14,392 nucleotides of DNA, taken from NCBI GenBank assembly GCA_030052355.1, contig JASIGS010000317.1, positions 1 to 14,392 of the forward strand, written 5' to 3'. Under the pieces are notes generated by a model. That model saw nothing but the letters and a program-made list of their open reading frames with translations. It had not been told where the DNA came from and did not search any database. Made by a program: the position numbers and the translations under genes. The stretch comes from Streptosporangiaceae bacterium. Lineage in GTDB: Bacteria > Actinomycetota > Actinomycetes > Streptosporangiales > Streptosporangiaceae. Below are positions 1 to 6,584 of the stretch, in pieces. Within the stretch, counting starts at the first letter, position 1. Each line of letters starts with the position of its first letter.

Positions 1-657
1 CACGGCGGCCAGCGTCGGCCCGATGCAGGGTGTCCAGCCGAGGCCGAACATCACGCCGAGCAGGGGCGCACCGGCAAGCCCGGCCCGCGGCCGGAAGGAT
101 GGCCGGAATATCCGGCCGGCCAAGGTAAACCTGTCGAAGGCGCCCATGAACAGCAGCCCGAGCACGATGATGAGGCAGCCGAGCACCTTCGTGATCACCG
201 CGGAGTGGCTGCTGAGCGCGTCCCCGACGCTGCTGACGGTGATGCCTTCGAGCGCGAACAGGGCGGAGAACCCCAGCACGAAGAGCAAGGTGCCGAGGAC
301 GACGCGACCGCGGGCCACAGCCTGGCTGGTGTCCGCGCCGGTCGCGGCGATCCCGCCGGGAGCGCCCGGGCCAGCTGTGACCGTGCTGGTGGCGACCGTG
401 ACACCGGCCGGAGCCGTGCCCCCCGCCGCGTTGCTGACGGTGGCCGCTCGCCCGGCCACGCCGGCGCCCGACGGAACTGCGGCGGCCTGGTCCTGCTGAA
501 CCGAAGTGCCCGACATTCCAGTCACATAGGACAGGTACCCGGGCACTAGCGGCAGGCAGCACGGCGACAGGAACGTGACGGCCCCGGCCGCGGCGGCGAC
601 CGGGATGGCGAGCAGCACCGGCCCGTACAGCACCAGGTGCGTTACACCACCGCTCAT
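1..657 (-). CDS. ccdA: CcdA-type cytochrome c biogenesis / thiol-disulfide transporter (C-terminus beyond window)
   Basis: Membrane protein of the CcdA/DsbD-beta family, which carries reducing equivalents across the membrane through a cysteine pair to keep extracytoplasmic thiol proteins, such as cytochrome c maturation factors, reduced. The frame is open from ATG 657 to the left edge (219 codons, no stop), so the gene is truncated here. The first helix (about residues 14-40) holds the family motif as [15 protein letters not shown], with Cys33 canonical and an extra Cys34 where Val is usual. The partner Cys211 lies in GWTPCIGP near the edge, with further helices at about 118-140 and 155-175. 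Residues about 49-115 form a long Ala/Gly/Thr/Pro-rich loop between helices 1 and 2, longer than I expect for the family. The start is fixed by GGGAGGTGA nine bases upstream, which overlaps the yidC stop codon. Last gene of a probable DUF6412-yidC-ccdA operon. Confidence 0.9.
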   Translation of the reverse strand, partial: MSGGVTHLVLYGPVLLAIPVAAAAGAVTFLSPCCLPLVPGYLSYVTGMSGTSVQQDQAAAVPSGAGVAGRAATVSNAAGGTAPAGVTVATSTVTAGPGAPGGIAATGADTSQAVARGRVVLGTLLFVLGFSALFALEGITVSSVGDALSSHSAVITKVLGCLIIVLGLLFMGAFDRFTLAGRIFRPSFRPRAGLAGAPLLGVMFGLGWTPCIGPTLAAV

Positions 658-666
658 CGCCAGCCG

Positions 667-676
667 TCACCTCCCT
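667..676 (-). promoter_or_regulatory. Shine-Dalgarno of ccdA fused to the yidC stop codon
   Basis: Read on the minus strand this is AGGGAGGTGA, a near-perfect anti-SD match whose final TGA is the yidC stop. A ribosome terminating on yidC sits on the ccdA ribosome-binding site, so translational coupling is likely. The spacer to the ccdA ATG is nine bases. Confidence 0.75.
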
Positions 677-1464
677 CGTGTCCCGTCTAACCTACTCGGG
701 GCCGGCGCCACCTCCGCCCCGGCCGAGCCGCCTGGATGATCCGGTCCGGTCAGCCTGCGTCGCAGAATAGCGCGCTCGACGGCGGTCCAGGCCGTGGTGG
801 TCAGCAGGTACAGGCCGGCGGCCAGCGGAACGAACGCCGCGATGACAACGGTGCCATAGGGGAGCAGCCGGCCGAGCGCACCGAGCTGACCGGCCGGGGT
901 GGCAGCAGTGGCCTCAGTCGCCGTGGTCGCTGCGCGGACGGATCGTACGGTGACAAACGCGATGCCGGCGAGCAGCCCGAACAGGCAGAGGAACAGCAGG
1001 CCCTGGGCGCTGACCGGCCCTGCGCCGGTGAGCCAGTGGCTGCCAAGCGGCGTGGTCAGCAGGTCCCGGTTCAGCAGGGTGTTGGGCCTGCCGTCCACCG
1101 TCTTGGACAGGAAGAGCCGGTACATGATGCTGAAGAACGGCAGCTGGAGCAGCAGCGGCAGGCAACCGCTCAGCATGCCACCCGCTTCGTCCCTGTACAG
1201 GGCGGCGAGCTCGGTCTGCAACCGCTCCGGCTGAGTGCGGTACCGGGTCTGCAGCTCCGCCACCTTCGGCTGAAGCACGGACATCCTGGCCTGGCCCCGG
1301 AACGCGTAGTAGCTGAGCGGCGCCAGCAGCAGGCGGACGGCGATGGTGAACAGGACGATCGCGGCGACCGTCGCCAGGCCAGCCGGCAGCGGGGCGAGGA
1401 ACTGGGCAAGGACGAAGACAACGTGGTAAGCGACGCCCATCGGCGCGTCGAGAAAACTGAACAT
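667..1464 (-). CDS. yidC: YidC/Oxa1-family membrane protein insertase
   Basis: 265 residues, the short Gram-positive type without the large periplasmic domain of proteobacterial YidC. The family inserts and folds membrane proteins, alone or with SecYEG. Visible features: a hydrophobic segment at about 27-50 containing the conserved groove arginine (Arg44 in IAVRLLLAPL), a charged cytoplasmic hairpin at about 56-97 rich in Gln/Arg/Glu, the conserved transition into GCLPLLLQLPFF (100-111), then helices at about 153-172 and 201-222, and a basic/proline tail. The start at ATG 1464 follows GGAGGG six bases upstream. The gene lies 163 bp after the DUF6412-like gene and nine bases before ccdA. Actinomycetes normally keep their housekeeping yidC beside rnpA near oriC; neither neighbour is here, so this is probably a second paralogue dedicated to a subset of membrane clients (inference). 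Confidence 0.93.
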   Translation of the reverse strand: MFSFLDAPMGVAYHVVFVLAQFLAPLPAGLATVAAIVLFTIAVRLLLAPLSYYAFRGQARMSVLQPKVAELQTRYRTQPERLQTELAALYRDEAGGMLSGCLPLLLQLPFFSIMYRLFLSKTVDGRPNTLLNRDLLTTPLGSHWLTGAGPVSAQGLLFLCLFGLLAGIAFVTVRSVRAATTATEATAATPAGQLGALGRLLPYGTVVIAAFVPLAAGLYLLTTTAWTAVERAILRRRLTGPDHPGGSAGAEVAPAPSRLDGTRGR

Positions 1465-1550
1465 GGTGCCCTCCAGCGAGCAGGAATCCAGATGCCGCCG
1501 GGGCTTGCTCCCCGGGGCCAGTCACTGCTGGAGGCGACCGCATGGCCAGC

Positions 1551-1569
1551 GCTGCCCCGGCCGGGCAGC
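1551..1569. repeat. 7-bp inverted repeat in the DUF6412-yidC gap
   Basis: GCTGCCC and GGGCAGC form a perfect 7-bp, almost all-GC stem with a 5-nt loop, in the middle of the 163-bp gap between the DUF6412-like gene and yidC. No T-run follows on either strand. It could be a weak terminator or attenuator that lowers yidC-ccdA expression relative to the first gene, or an mRNA processing or stability element. I see no clear promoter for yidC in the gap. Confidence 0.35.
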
Positions 1570-1627
1570 ACGGAACTGTCACAGGCCTCGAGGTTCGGGT
1601 CTTACCGCTGTCCGGTGGCGCGGGTGG

Positions 1628-1966
1628 TCAGGCGGCCGCCGGGGCCGCCGATGGCGCTCTAGGCCGGACGTGTCCTGGCGCGTCGGGATTGAGCTGCCGC
1701 TGGAACGCCGCGCTCCAGGACTTCCTGCGCAGGGCGACGGCCCGCCCGATCAGCGGCCCCGAGGCGTACTGCTCGGCCAGCCTCGCCGACTGCGCGAGCA
1801 GCGCCACGACAGCACCGGCCAGCGCCACCGCCGCGACCGCCATGAGGCCCGACGGCGCGCCCAGGGAGTGCGACGCCAGCTCCAAGCACGCCGCCACGCC
1901 GGCGGACGCTGCCGCCAGCAGGTACCGGACGACTGCCGCCCGCGGGGTGATGAGCTGGGCCCTCAC
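1628..1966 (-). CDS. DUF6412-like small membrane protein
   Basis: 112 residues from GTG 1966. Two hydrophobic stretches (about residues 12-31 and 36-57) form a probable helical hairpin, followed by a basic segment and a C-terminal signature reading NPDAPGHVRPRAPSAAP. I recognise this tail (pattern RDPDAxGRPRPRAP) from the actinobacterial DUF6412 family, whose members are about this long and which I recall next to YidC/Oxa1 genes; the function is unknown. An in-frame ATG at 2062 would add 32 residues, but that extension is Arg-rich, poorly membrane-like and has no clear ribosome-binding site, whereas GTG 1966 sits exactly where a strong promoter would begin its transcript (see 1974-2004). First gene of the probable operon with yidC and ccdA, which suggests a role in membrane-protein biogenesis (inference). 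The family assignment is from memory. Confidence 0.72.
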   Translation of the reverse strand: MRAQLITPRAAVVRYLLAAASAGVAACLELASHSLGAPSGLMAVAAVALAGAVVALLAQSARLAEQYASGPLIGRAVALRRKSWSAAFQRQLNPDAPGHVRPRAPSAAPAAA

Positions 1967-1973
1967 GGCGTCA

Positions 1974-2004
1974 ACTGTATGCCCGGCCTGGCGCAGCGCG
2001 TCAA
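1974..2004 (-). promoter_or_regulatory. Promoter for a leaderless DUF6412-yidC transcript
   Basis: On the minus strand TTGACG (2004-1999) is followed after 19 bases by TACAGT (1979-1974), matching sigma-70/HrdB-type -35 and TAnnnT -10 elements with a slightly long spacer. Seven bases after the -10 lies the G of GTG 1966, so the predicted transcription start coincides with the start codon. This gives a leaderless mRNA, common in actinobacteria. Confidence 0.55.
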
Positions 2005-2171
2005 GCCTGCGCGGCGCTAGTACCACCCGTTCCGGGCGATGCCTGCCGCCCACGCCGGCCATACCTTCGTGTCACGACTCCACAGCGAGCCGCGGCTGGC
2101 GACTGCCGGGTTAGCCCCGCAGTAGCCATGGAACGGGGCAATCCGGGTCGCGGTAGATAGGGGGCAGCTAC

Positions 2172-2897
2172 ATGAGCAGCGCAGGGGGCCGGCGAAGGGC
2201 CGGCTCGGCTGCCGACAGCGGCCAGGACTACACGTCCGATCCGCAGCAGACACCCGAAGGTCAGGAGTACTCCCAGGGCTCGCAATATGCCGCGGGAGGC
2301 CAGCAGCAAGGCGGGCAGCCTTCCGTGCCGTCTCAGGAATCTGGCCAGTACGCCGCGGGCCAGGGCGCCTACCAGCAGTCCGGCCAGGGCACGTACCAGC
2401 AGTCCGGCCGGGGTGGTGCGGGAACCGCGACCTACCAACAGCAAGCGGGCTACCAGCAGCAGCCAGGTGGCTACTACGAGCGGGGCGGATATCCGGATGA
2501 CGACGAGCGTCACGAGACCGCCGCGAAGGTGGGCGCGCGGCTCGCCGGGGTCCTCATGCTCATATCCGGGATCTTCGGGTTCGTCGTCGGACTGGGCGTC
2601 CTCCTCAGGGGAGCCTTCTACGGGGTCACCGGCCGCTATTACTACGCGTGGAATCACACGGGCTGGGGGCTGACCGAGCTGGTACTGGGCTGCATCCTCG
2701 TCGCCGCGGGCTTCTGCCTGATTCTCGGCATGCTCTGGGCGCGCATCGTCGGCATCGTGGTAGCCGCGTTCAACGCGATCGCGGCCTTCATCTTCTTGCC
2801 GCGTTCCCCGGTGTCATCGATCGTGCTGATAGCGCTCAACGTGTTCATCATCTGGGCGATCGTGCATTACCACCAGCGAAGTTTGCTCAGGGTCTGA
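2172..2897 (+). CDS. DUF7144-type membrane protein with Gln/Gly/Tyr-rich N-terminal tail
   Basis: 241 residues. Residues 1-110 are hydrophilic low complexity, dominated by Gln, Gly, Tyr and Ser (YQQSGQ, YQQQAGYQQQPGGYY), with an 8-residue tandem repeat at 65-80 and an acidic patch PDDDE near 108. Residues about 123-232 form four helices matching what I know of the actinobacterial DUF7144 domain: AGVLMLISGIFGF, the aromatic loop FYGVTGRYYYAW, WGLTELVLG, LWARIVGIVVAAFNAIA, and a last helix ending VFIIWAIVHYH. The domain's function is unknown. The tail is presumably cytoplasmic and could self-associate or bind partners (inference). The start at ATG 2172 is preceded by AGGGGGC, eight bases away. 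It diverges from the DUF6412-like gene across about 205 bp, and its last 11 bp overlap the 3' end of cydC on the other strand. It is alone in its transcription unit. Confidence 0.85.
   Translation: MSSAGGRRRAGSAADSGQDYTSDPQQTPEGQEYSQGSQYAAGGQQQGGQPSVPSQESGQYAAGQGAYQQSGQGTYQQSGRGGAGTATYQQQAGYQQQPGGYYERGGYPDDDERHETAAKVGARLAGVLMLISGIFGFVVGLGVLLRGAFYGVTGRYYYAWNHTGWGLTELVLGCILVAAGFCLILGMLWARIVGIVVAAFNAIAAFIFLPRSPVSSIVLIALNVFIIWAIVHYHQRSLLRV
2364..2411 (+). repeat. 24-bp in-frame tandem duplication in the prion-like tail
   Basis: Two adjacent 24-bp units encode GAYQQSGQ and GTYQQSGR (residues 65-72 and 73-80), sharing the block TACCAGCAGTCCGGCC exactly. The near identity at DNA level suggests recent duplication, and the array could expand or contract without breaking the frame. 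Confidence 0.8.
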
Positions 2898-4635
2898 GGC
2901 CCGCCGCGGCCCACATCCGGCGGTAGAGGCCGCCGGACGCGAGCAACTGCTGGTGGGTGCCGCGCTCGGCCGTCATGCCGCGGTCAAGCACGACGATCTC
3001 GTCCACCTGGTCGAGTCCTTCCAGCTCGTGGGTGATCAGCAGCATCGTGTGGCCCGTGGTGACGGCGAGCAGGTCGGCCATCAGCGCCCGGCGGGTAGGC
3101 GGGTCGAGGCTGGCGGTGGGTTCGTCGAGTATCAGCAGTGCGGGGTCGGCGAGCAGCGCCCTGGCGAGAGCGAGGCGCTGCCGCTCGCCGCCGGAGATCG
3201 CGGCGCCGTGCGCGCCTACCGGGGTCTGCCAGCCCTCCGGCTGGGCGGAGATCCAGGGCAGCAGGCGGGCGCGCGCGGCTGCCTCCGCCAGCTGGTCGTG
3301 CGTGGCGTCGGGCTTCGCGAGACGCAGGTTGTCGCCGATCGAGGTGTCGAAGACGTGCGGGTCCTCGGTGCAGCCGCCGATGAGCTTGCGCACATCGTCG
3401 GCTGCGTAGTCGGCAAGGTCGCGGCCGCACATCGTCGCGCGGCCGCTGGATAGGTCGCAGAACCGCAGCAGAACGGCGGCCACCGTCGACTTGCCTGCGC
3501 CGCTCGGCCCCACGAGCGCCACCCGGCGGCCAGGCTCGAGGTCGAGGTCGAGACCGTCGAGTGCGAGCCTGTCACCGGGCCGGTAGCGCACCCGGGCGTC
3601 TCGCAAGGACACGCTGATGGGCGGGGTGGGAATCGCCAGCACCGCCGCCGGTGGCTGGGCCACCGGATCGGCGGTGTCCAGGACCGCGCAGATCCGGCGT
3701 GCCGAGGTATGTGCGTGCCCGAGCTGGAGCGCGGCGGCAGGCAAGGCGGTGACGGCCTCGAAGGAAGCGAGCGCGGTCAGCGTCAGGACCGCGAGCGGCA
3801 CCCGGCTGAACGCACCCGATCCGACGGCGGCGACGCCGAGCACCAGCACGCCCCAAACGGCCAGCCCCGAGGTGATCGAGGTCAGCCCGGTGCCAAGCCC
3901 GGAGGCCACAGCGGACTTCCGGCTGAGGGCGGTCAGCTCCGCGTCTGTCGCCGCGACGCGGCCGAGCCCGGTCTCAGCGGCTCCGTACGCGAGCACGTCG
4001 GCAGAGCCGGAGAGCAGGTTGGCCACCGCGGCGGCGAGCTCACCCCTCGCCGGGCCGGTGCGCCGCCGGGCACGACGGTCGGCGCCAGCAGCTGTGAGCG
4101 GGACCGCGACGCCGCCGACCAGCAGTGCCGCTGCCAGCAGGGCCCCCGCGGGGACCAGGATGACCAGGCACGCGACGACGGCCCCGGCGCCGACCATGGC
4201 GGCGGCGAGCGGCGGGGCGACGCCGCGGACGAACAGGTCCTGCGACGCGTCCACGTCCGAGATGAGGCGTGCGAGCAGATCGCCTGAGCGCAACGCCGGC
4301 AGCCCGGCCGGAGCGAGCCGCTCGAGCCGCCGGTAGATGGCCACCCGGACGTCGGCGAGTACGCGGAACGCCACGTCGTGGGTGCCCAGGCGCTCGGAGT
4401 ACCTGAACACGCCGCGGCCGACGCTGAAGCCGCGGACGGCCACCACGGCGGCGCTGATGGCGACGATGCTCGGATGCTGCGAGGCTCTGGCGAGCATGAA
4501 TCCCGAGGTGGCGAGCAATGCGACCGCACAGGCAGTCGCGGCCGCCCCGGCGGCGGCGGCCAGGATCAGCCGGCCGCGCAGCGGGCGGGCGAGCCGCAGC
4601 AACCGGATCAGCGGGTCCGCCCCTCGGCTTGTCAC
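2887..4635 (-). CDS. cydC: CydC subunit of the thiol-reductant ABC exporter
   Basis: 582 residues. Half of the heterodimeric CydDC exporter, which moves cysteine/glutathione-type thiols out of the cytoplasm and is needed to assemble cytochrome bd. An N-terminal six-helix domain (about 20-310) is followed by an ATPase domain: Walker A GPSGAGKS 376-383, signature ISGGERQ 480-486, Walker B LILDEP 501-506, H-loop His536. The Q-loop position is Glu424 (CTEDPHVF) rather than Gln, so this half-site may be weaker. The GTG start at 4635 overlaps the cydD stop as GTGA, giving translational coupling. Family members usually follow cydAB; here those lie about 6.5 kb away. The 3' end overlaps the convergent DUF7144 gene by 11 bp (2887-2897), leaving no room for a dedicated terminator. 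Confidence 0.93.
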   Translation of the reverse strand: MTSRGADPLIRLLRLARPLRGRLILAAAAGAAATACAVALLATSGFMLARASQHPSIVAISAAVVAVRGFSVGRGVFRYSERLGTHDVAFRVLADVRVAIYRRLERLAPAGLPALRSGDLLARLISDVDASQDLFVRGVAPPLAAAMVGAGAVVACLVILVPAGALLAAALLVGGVAVPLTAAGADRRARRRTGPARGELAAAVANLLSGSADVLAYGAAETGLGRVAATDAELTALSRKSAVASGLGTGLTSITSGLAVWGVLVLGVAAVGSGAFSRVPLAVLTLTALASFEAVTALPAAALQLGHAHTSARRICAVLDTADPVAQPPAAVLAIPTPPISVSLRDARVRYRPGDRLALDGLDLDLEPGRRVALVGPSGAGKSTVAAVLLRFCDLSSGRATMCGRDLADYAADDVRKLIGGCTEDPHVFDTSIGDNLRLAKPDATHDQLAEAAARARLLPWISAQPEGWQTPVGAHGAAISGGERQRLALARALLADPALLILDEPTASLDPPTRRALMADLLAVTTGHTMLLITHELEGLDQVDEIVVLDRGMTAERGTHQQLLASGGLYRRMWAAAGLRP

Positions 4636-6362
4636 GAGGCGCCGACCAGGTCTTCCTCGCCCTCGCCCTCGCCCTGTCGCTGCCCGGCGGCAGGGAGGAG
4701 CCTGCCCGCGTCCAGCCGCCAGACCTGGTCCGCGCGGATCCGCAGCCGCCGGCTGTGCGTGATCATCACGACCGTCCGCCCCGCCAGCAGGGTTTCGATG
4801 GCGCCGATGATCTGCCTGGCGCTGACGGCGTCCAGGTGTGCCGTCGGCTCGTCGAGCAGCACCAGCGGCGCGTCGCGCAGGAAGGCCCTGGCGAGGGCGA
4901 GCCGCTGGCGCTGCCCGGCTGACAGGTTCAGCGCCCGTTCGGCGAGGCGGCTGTCCATGCCGTCTGGCAGCTCGCTGATGAAGTCCGCTGCCCCGGCGAG
5001 GCCGGCTGCGCGCTGGACGTCTTCGGATGTCGCTGCCGGGTTGCCGAGCGCGATGTTCTCGGCGACGGTGCCGGCGAACAGGTAGGGGGTCTGCGGCACC
5101 CAGGCGATCTGGCTCCGCCAGGAGCCGACCGGGATCGCGGCTACGTCGGTGCCGCCAGCTTCGATCCGGCCGGACGTGGGTTCGGCGAACCGCAGCAGCA
5201 GCCCGAGCAGCGAGCTTTTGCCTGCGCCGCTAGGGCCCGTTATCAGTACGCGCTCGCCCGGCCTGATCGTGGCGCAGACACCGGTGAGCGCCGGGGGCCG
5301 GCCCGGGTAGGCCAGCGTCACGTCCGTCAGCGCCAGCGGCTCGGTGCGCAGGTCCGGGGAGGCCGGGGTGGCGCCCCTGGCGGCCACCGTCGTGCGCGCC
5401 TCCGCCGGCAGCGGGGTCTCGAGTATCTCGAACACCCGCCCGGCCGCGGTCGTCCCCTCGACGCTCGCGTGGAACTGGGCGCCGACGTTACGCAGCGGCA
5501 AGTAGGCCTCCGGGGTCAACAGCAGCACGAGCAGCGCGGTCTCGTAGCCGATGTGCCCGGCCAGCAGCCGCAGCCCTATCTCGACCGCGACCAGGGCGGT
5601 GGCTAGCGCGGCCGCGAGCTCCAGCACCAGCGCGGAGAGGAAGGCGATCCGCAGCGCCGCCATCGTCGCGGTCCTGTGCTCGTCCGTCACCTTCCTGATG
5701 ACCTCTGCCTGTGCCTTGGCCCGGCCGAACACCTTGAGGGTGGCAAGACCCTCTACCACGTCGAGGAAGTGGCCGCCGAGCCTGGCGAGCAGCCCCCAGG
5801 CGCGCTGCGTGCGCTCCTTGGCGTGCAGGCCGACCAGGACGGCGAAGAGCGGGATCAGCGGCAGCGTTCCCGCGATGATCAGGCCGGAGATCCAGTCGGC
5901 CGCCGTGACCCTCGCCAGCACCGCCAGCGGTACCAGGCACGCGAGCAGCAGCTGTGGCAGGTACCTGGCGAAGTAGGGGTCGAGCGCGTCCAGGCCCTTG
6001 GTGGCCAGCGTGGTGATCTCGCCTGCCTGCTGGCCGGTGAGCCAGGCCGGACCCAGCCGCAGGGAATGCTCGGTGAGCCTGCCGCGCAGCTGTGACTTGA
6101 CGGTGGCCGCGGCGCGCAGCGCCGCGGCCTCGCCGCCGAAGGACGCGGCAGCCCGGGCGATCACCACCACCAGTAGCACGGCGATGGTGCTGCCGAGGGC
6201 TGACAGGCCGGCCCCTCGGGCCGCGCCCGCGAGCGCCCGAGCCAGCAGGCTGGCCTGTGCGAGCACCAGAGCGGTCGTGGCCAGCCCCAGGCCGACGGTG
6301 ATCAGCAGATAGCCGCGGGCAGCGCGGGCATGGCGGAGCAGTCGCGGGTCGAATGGCCTCAT
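4632..6362 (-). CDS. cydD: CydD subunit of the thiol-reductant ABC exporter
   Basis: 576 residues, partner of CydC. The N-terminus RPFDPRLLRHARAARGYLL is typical of actinobacterial CydD and supports the ATG at 6362 despite a weak ribosome-binding site. The membrane domain spans about 17-300. The ATPase domain has a full motif set: Walker A GPSGAGKS 376-383, Q-loop Gln424 (WVPQTPYLF), signature LSAGQRQ 480-486, Walker B VLLDEP 501-506, H-loop His536. The C-terminus ends in an acidic Gly-Glu run (GEGEGEEDL) encoded by a hexanucleotide repeat. First gene of the cydDC pair, divergent from clc across a 222-bp region. In E. coli CydDC keeps the extracytoplasmic space reducing and is required for heme insertion into cytochrome bd, which fits the cydAB genes elsewhere in the window. 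Confidence 0.94.
   Translation of the reverse strand: MRPFDPRLLRHARAARGYLLITVGLGLATTALVLAQASLLARALAGAARGAGLSALGSTIAVLLVVVIARAAASFGGEAAALRAAATVKSQLRGRLTEHSLRLGPAWLTGQQAGEITTLATKGLDALDPYFARYLPQLLLACLVPLAVLARVTAADWISGLIIAGTLPLIPLFAVLVGLHAKERTQRAWGLLARLGGHFLDVVEGLATLKVFGRAKAQAEVIRKVTDEHRTATMAALRIAFLSALVLELAAALATALVAVEIGLRLLAGHIGYETALLVLLLTPEAYLPLRNVGAQFHASVEGTTAAGRVFEILETPLPAEARTTVAARGATPASPDLRTEPLALTDVTLAYPGRPPALTGVCATIRPGERVLITGPSGAGKSSLLGLLLRFAEPTSGRIEAGGTDVAAIPVGSWRSQIAWVPQTPYLFAGTVAENIALGNPAATSEDVQRAAGLAGAADFISELPDGMDSRLAERALNLSAGQRQRLALARAFLRDAPLVLLDEPTAHLDAVSARQIIGAIETLLAGRTVVMITHSRRLRIRADQVWRLDAGRLLPAAGQRQGEGEGEEDLVGAS
4655..4672 (-). repeat. Hexanucleotide repeat at the 3' end of cydD
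   Basis: Three perfect CCTCGC units (plus strand) with a degenerate fourth encode alternating Gly-Glu near the CydD C-terminus. Slippage would add or remove two residues in frame, before the coupled cydC start. Confidence 0.6.
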
Positions 6363-6391
6363 GAGCGCGCCGTAGTAGTCACGTCACGCAA

Positions 6392-6418
6392 CGTAATTCC
6401 CGTCTTGGGGCGCGTAAT
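6392..6418. promoter_or_regulatory. Direct repeat CGTAAT with 21-bp period between cydD and clc
   Basis: CGTAAT occurs at 6392-6397 and 6413-6418, exactly two helical turns apart, 30-56 bp upstream of the cydD start, in an AT-richer patch of the 222-bp divergent region (6363-6584). This is the layout of two regulator half-sites on one DNA face, but no known operator is recognised. No convincing -35/-10 pair is seen on either strand. The right part of the region holds the 14-bp array described separately. Confidence 0.3.
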
Positions 6419-6515
6419 CACCCCGCTCAGGTGAGGCGATCGCGGCTGAGGCCGGGCAAGTATGGCCTGCAGGGTTCTCGGCGTCCAAGGGAGTCAGCGG
6501 GGCTGGCTCGTAGCG

Positions 6516-6571
6516 CAGCCCGAGCAGCGCAGCCCGGGGTGGCCAGCCCGAGCTGGGCAGCCCGGCTGGCA
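6516..6571 (+). repeat. Four-copy 14-bp tandem array upstream of clc
   Basis: CAGCCCG recurs at 6516, 6530, 6544 and 6558, each exactly 14 bp apart. The other seven bases vary (AGCAGCG, GGGTGGC, AGCTGGG, GCTGGCA). Units 1 and 3 resemble each other most. The array ends 13 bp before the clc ATG and adjoins its ribosome-binding site, so it lies in the probable 5' leader or promoter. Arms GCCAGCC (6542-6548) and GGCTGGC (6564-6570) could pair into a hairpin. Possible roles are repeated regulator sites, a structured leader, or neutral tandem duplication. Confidence 0.7.
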
Positions 6572-6584
6572 ACGAGAGGACGAA

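Noticed and set aside
736..1662. 308-codon plus-strand frame opposite yidC
   Set aside because: Low-complexity antisense shadow with no ribosome-binding site and no recognisable fold.
1967..2062. N-terminal extension of the DUF6412-like protein to ATG 2062
   Set aside because: Arg-rich, no clear ribosome-binding site, and it contains the -35/-10 elements that would drive the shorter leaderless gene.
6462..6584. Upstream extension of clc by 41 codons
   Set aside because: The extension translates the 14-bp repeat array and lacks a ribosome-binding site; ATG 6585 has a good one and begins at the family N-terminus.
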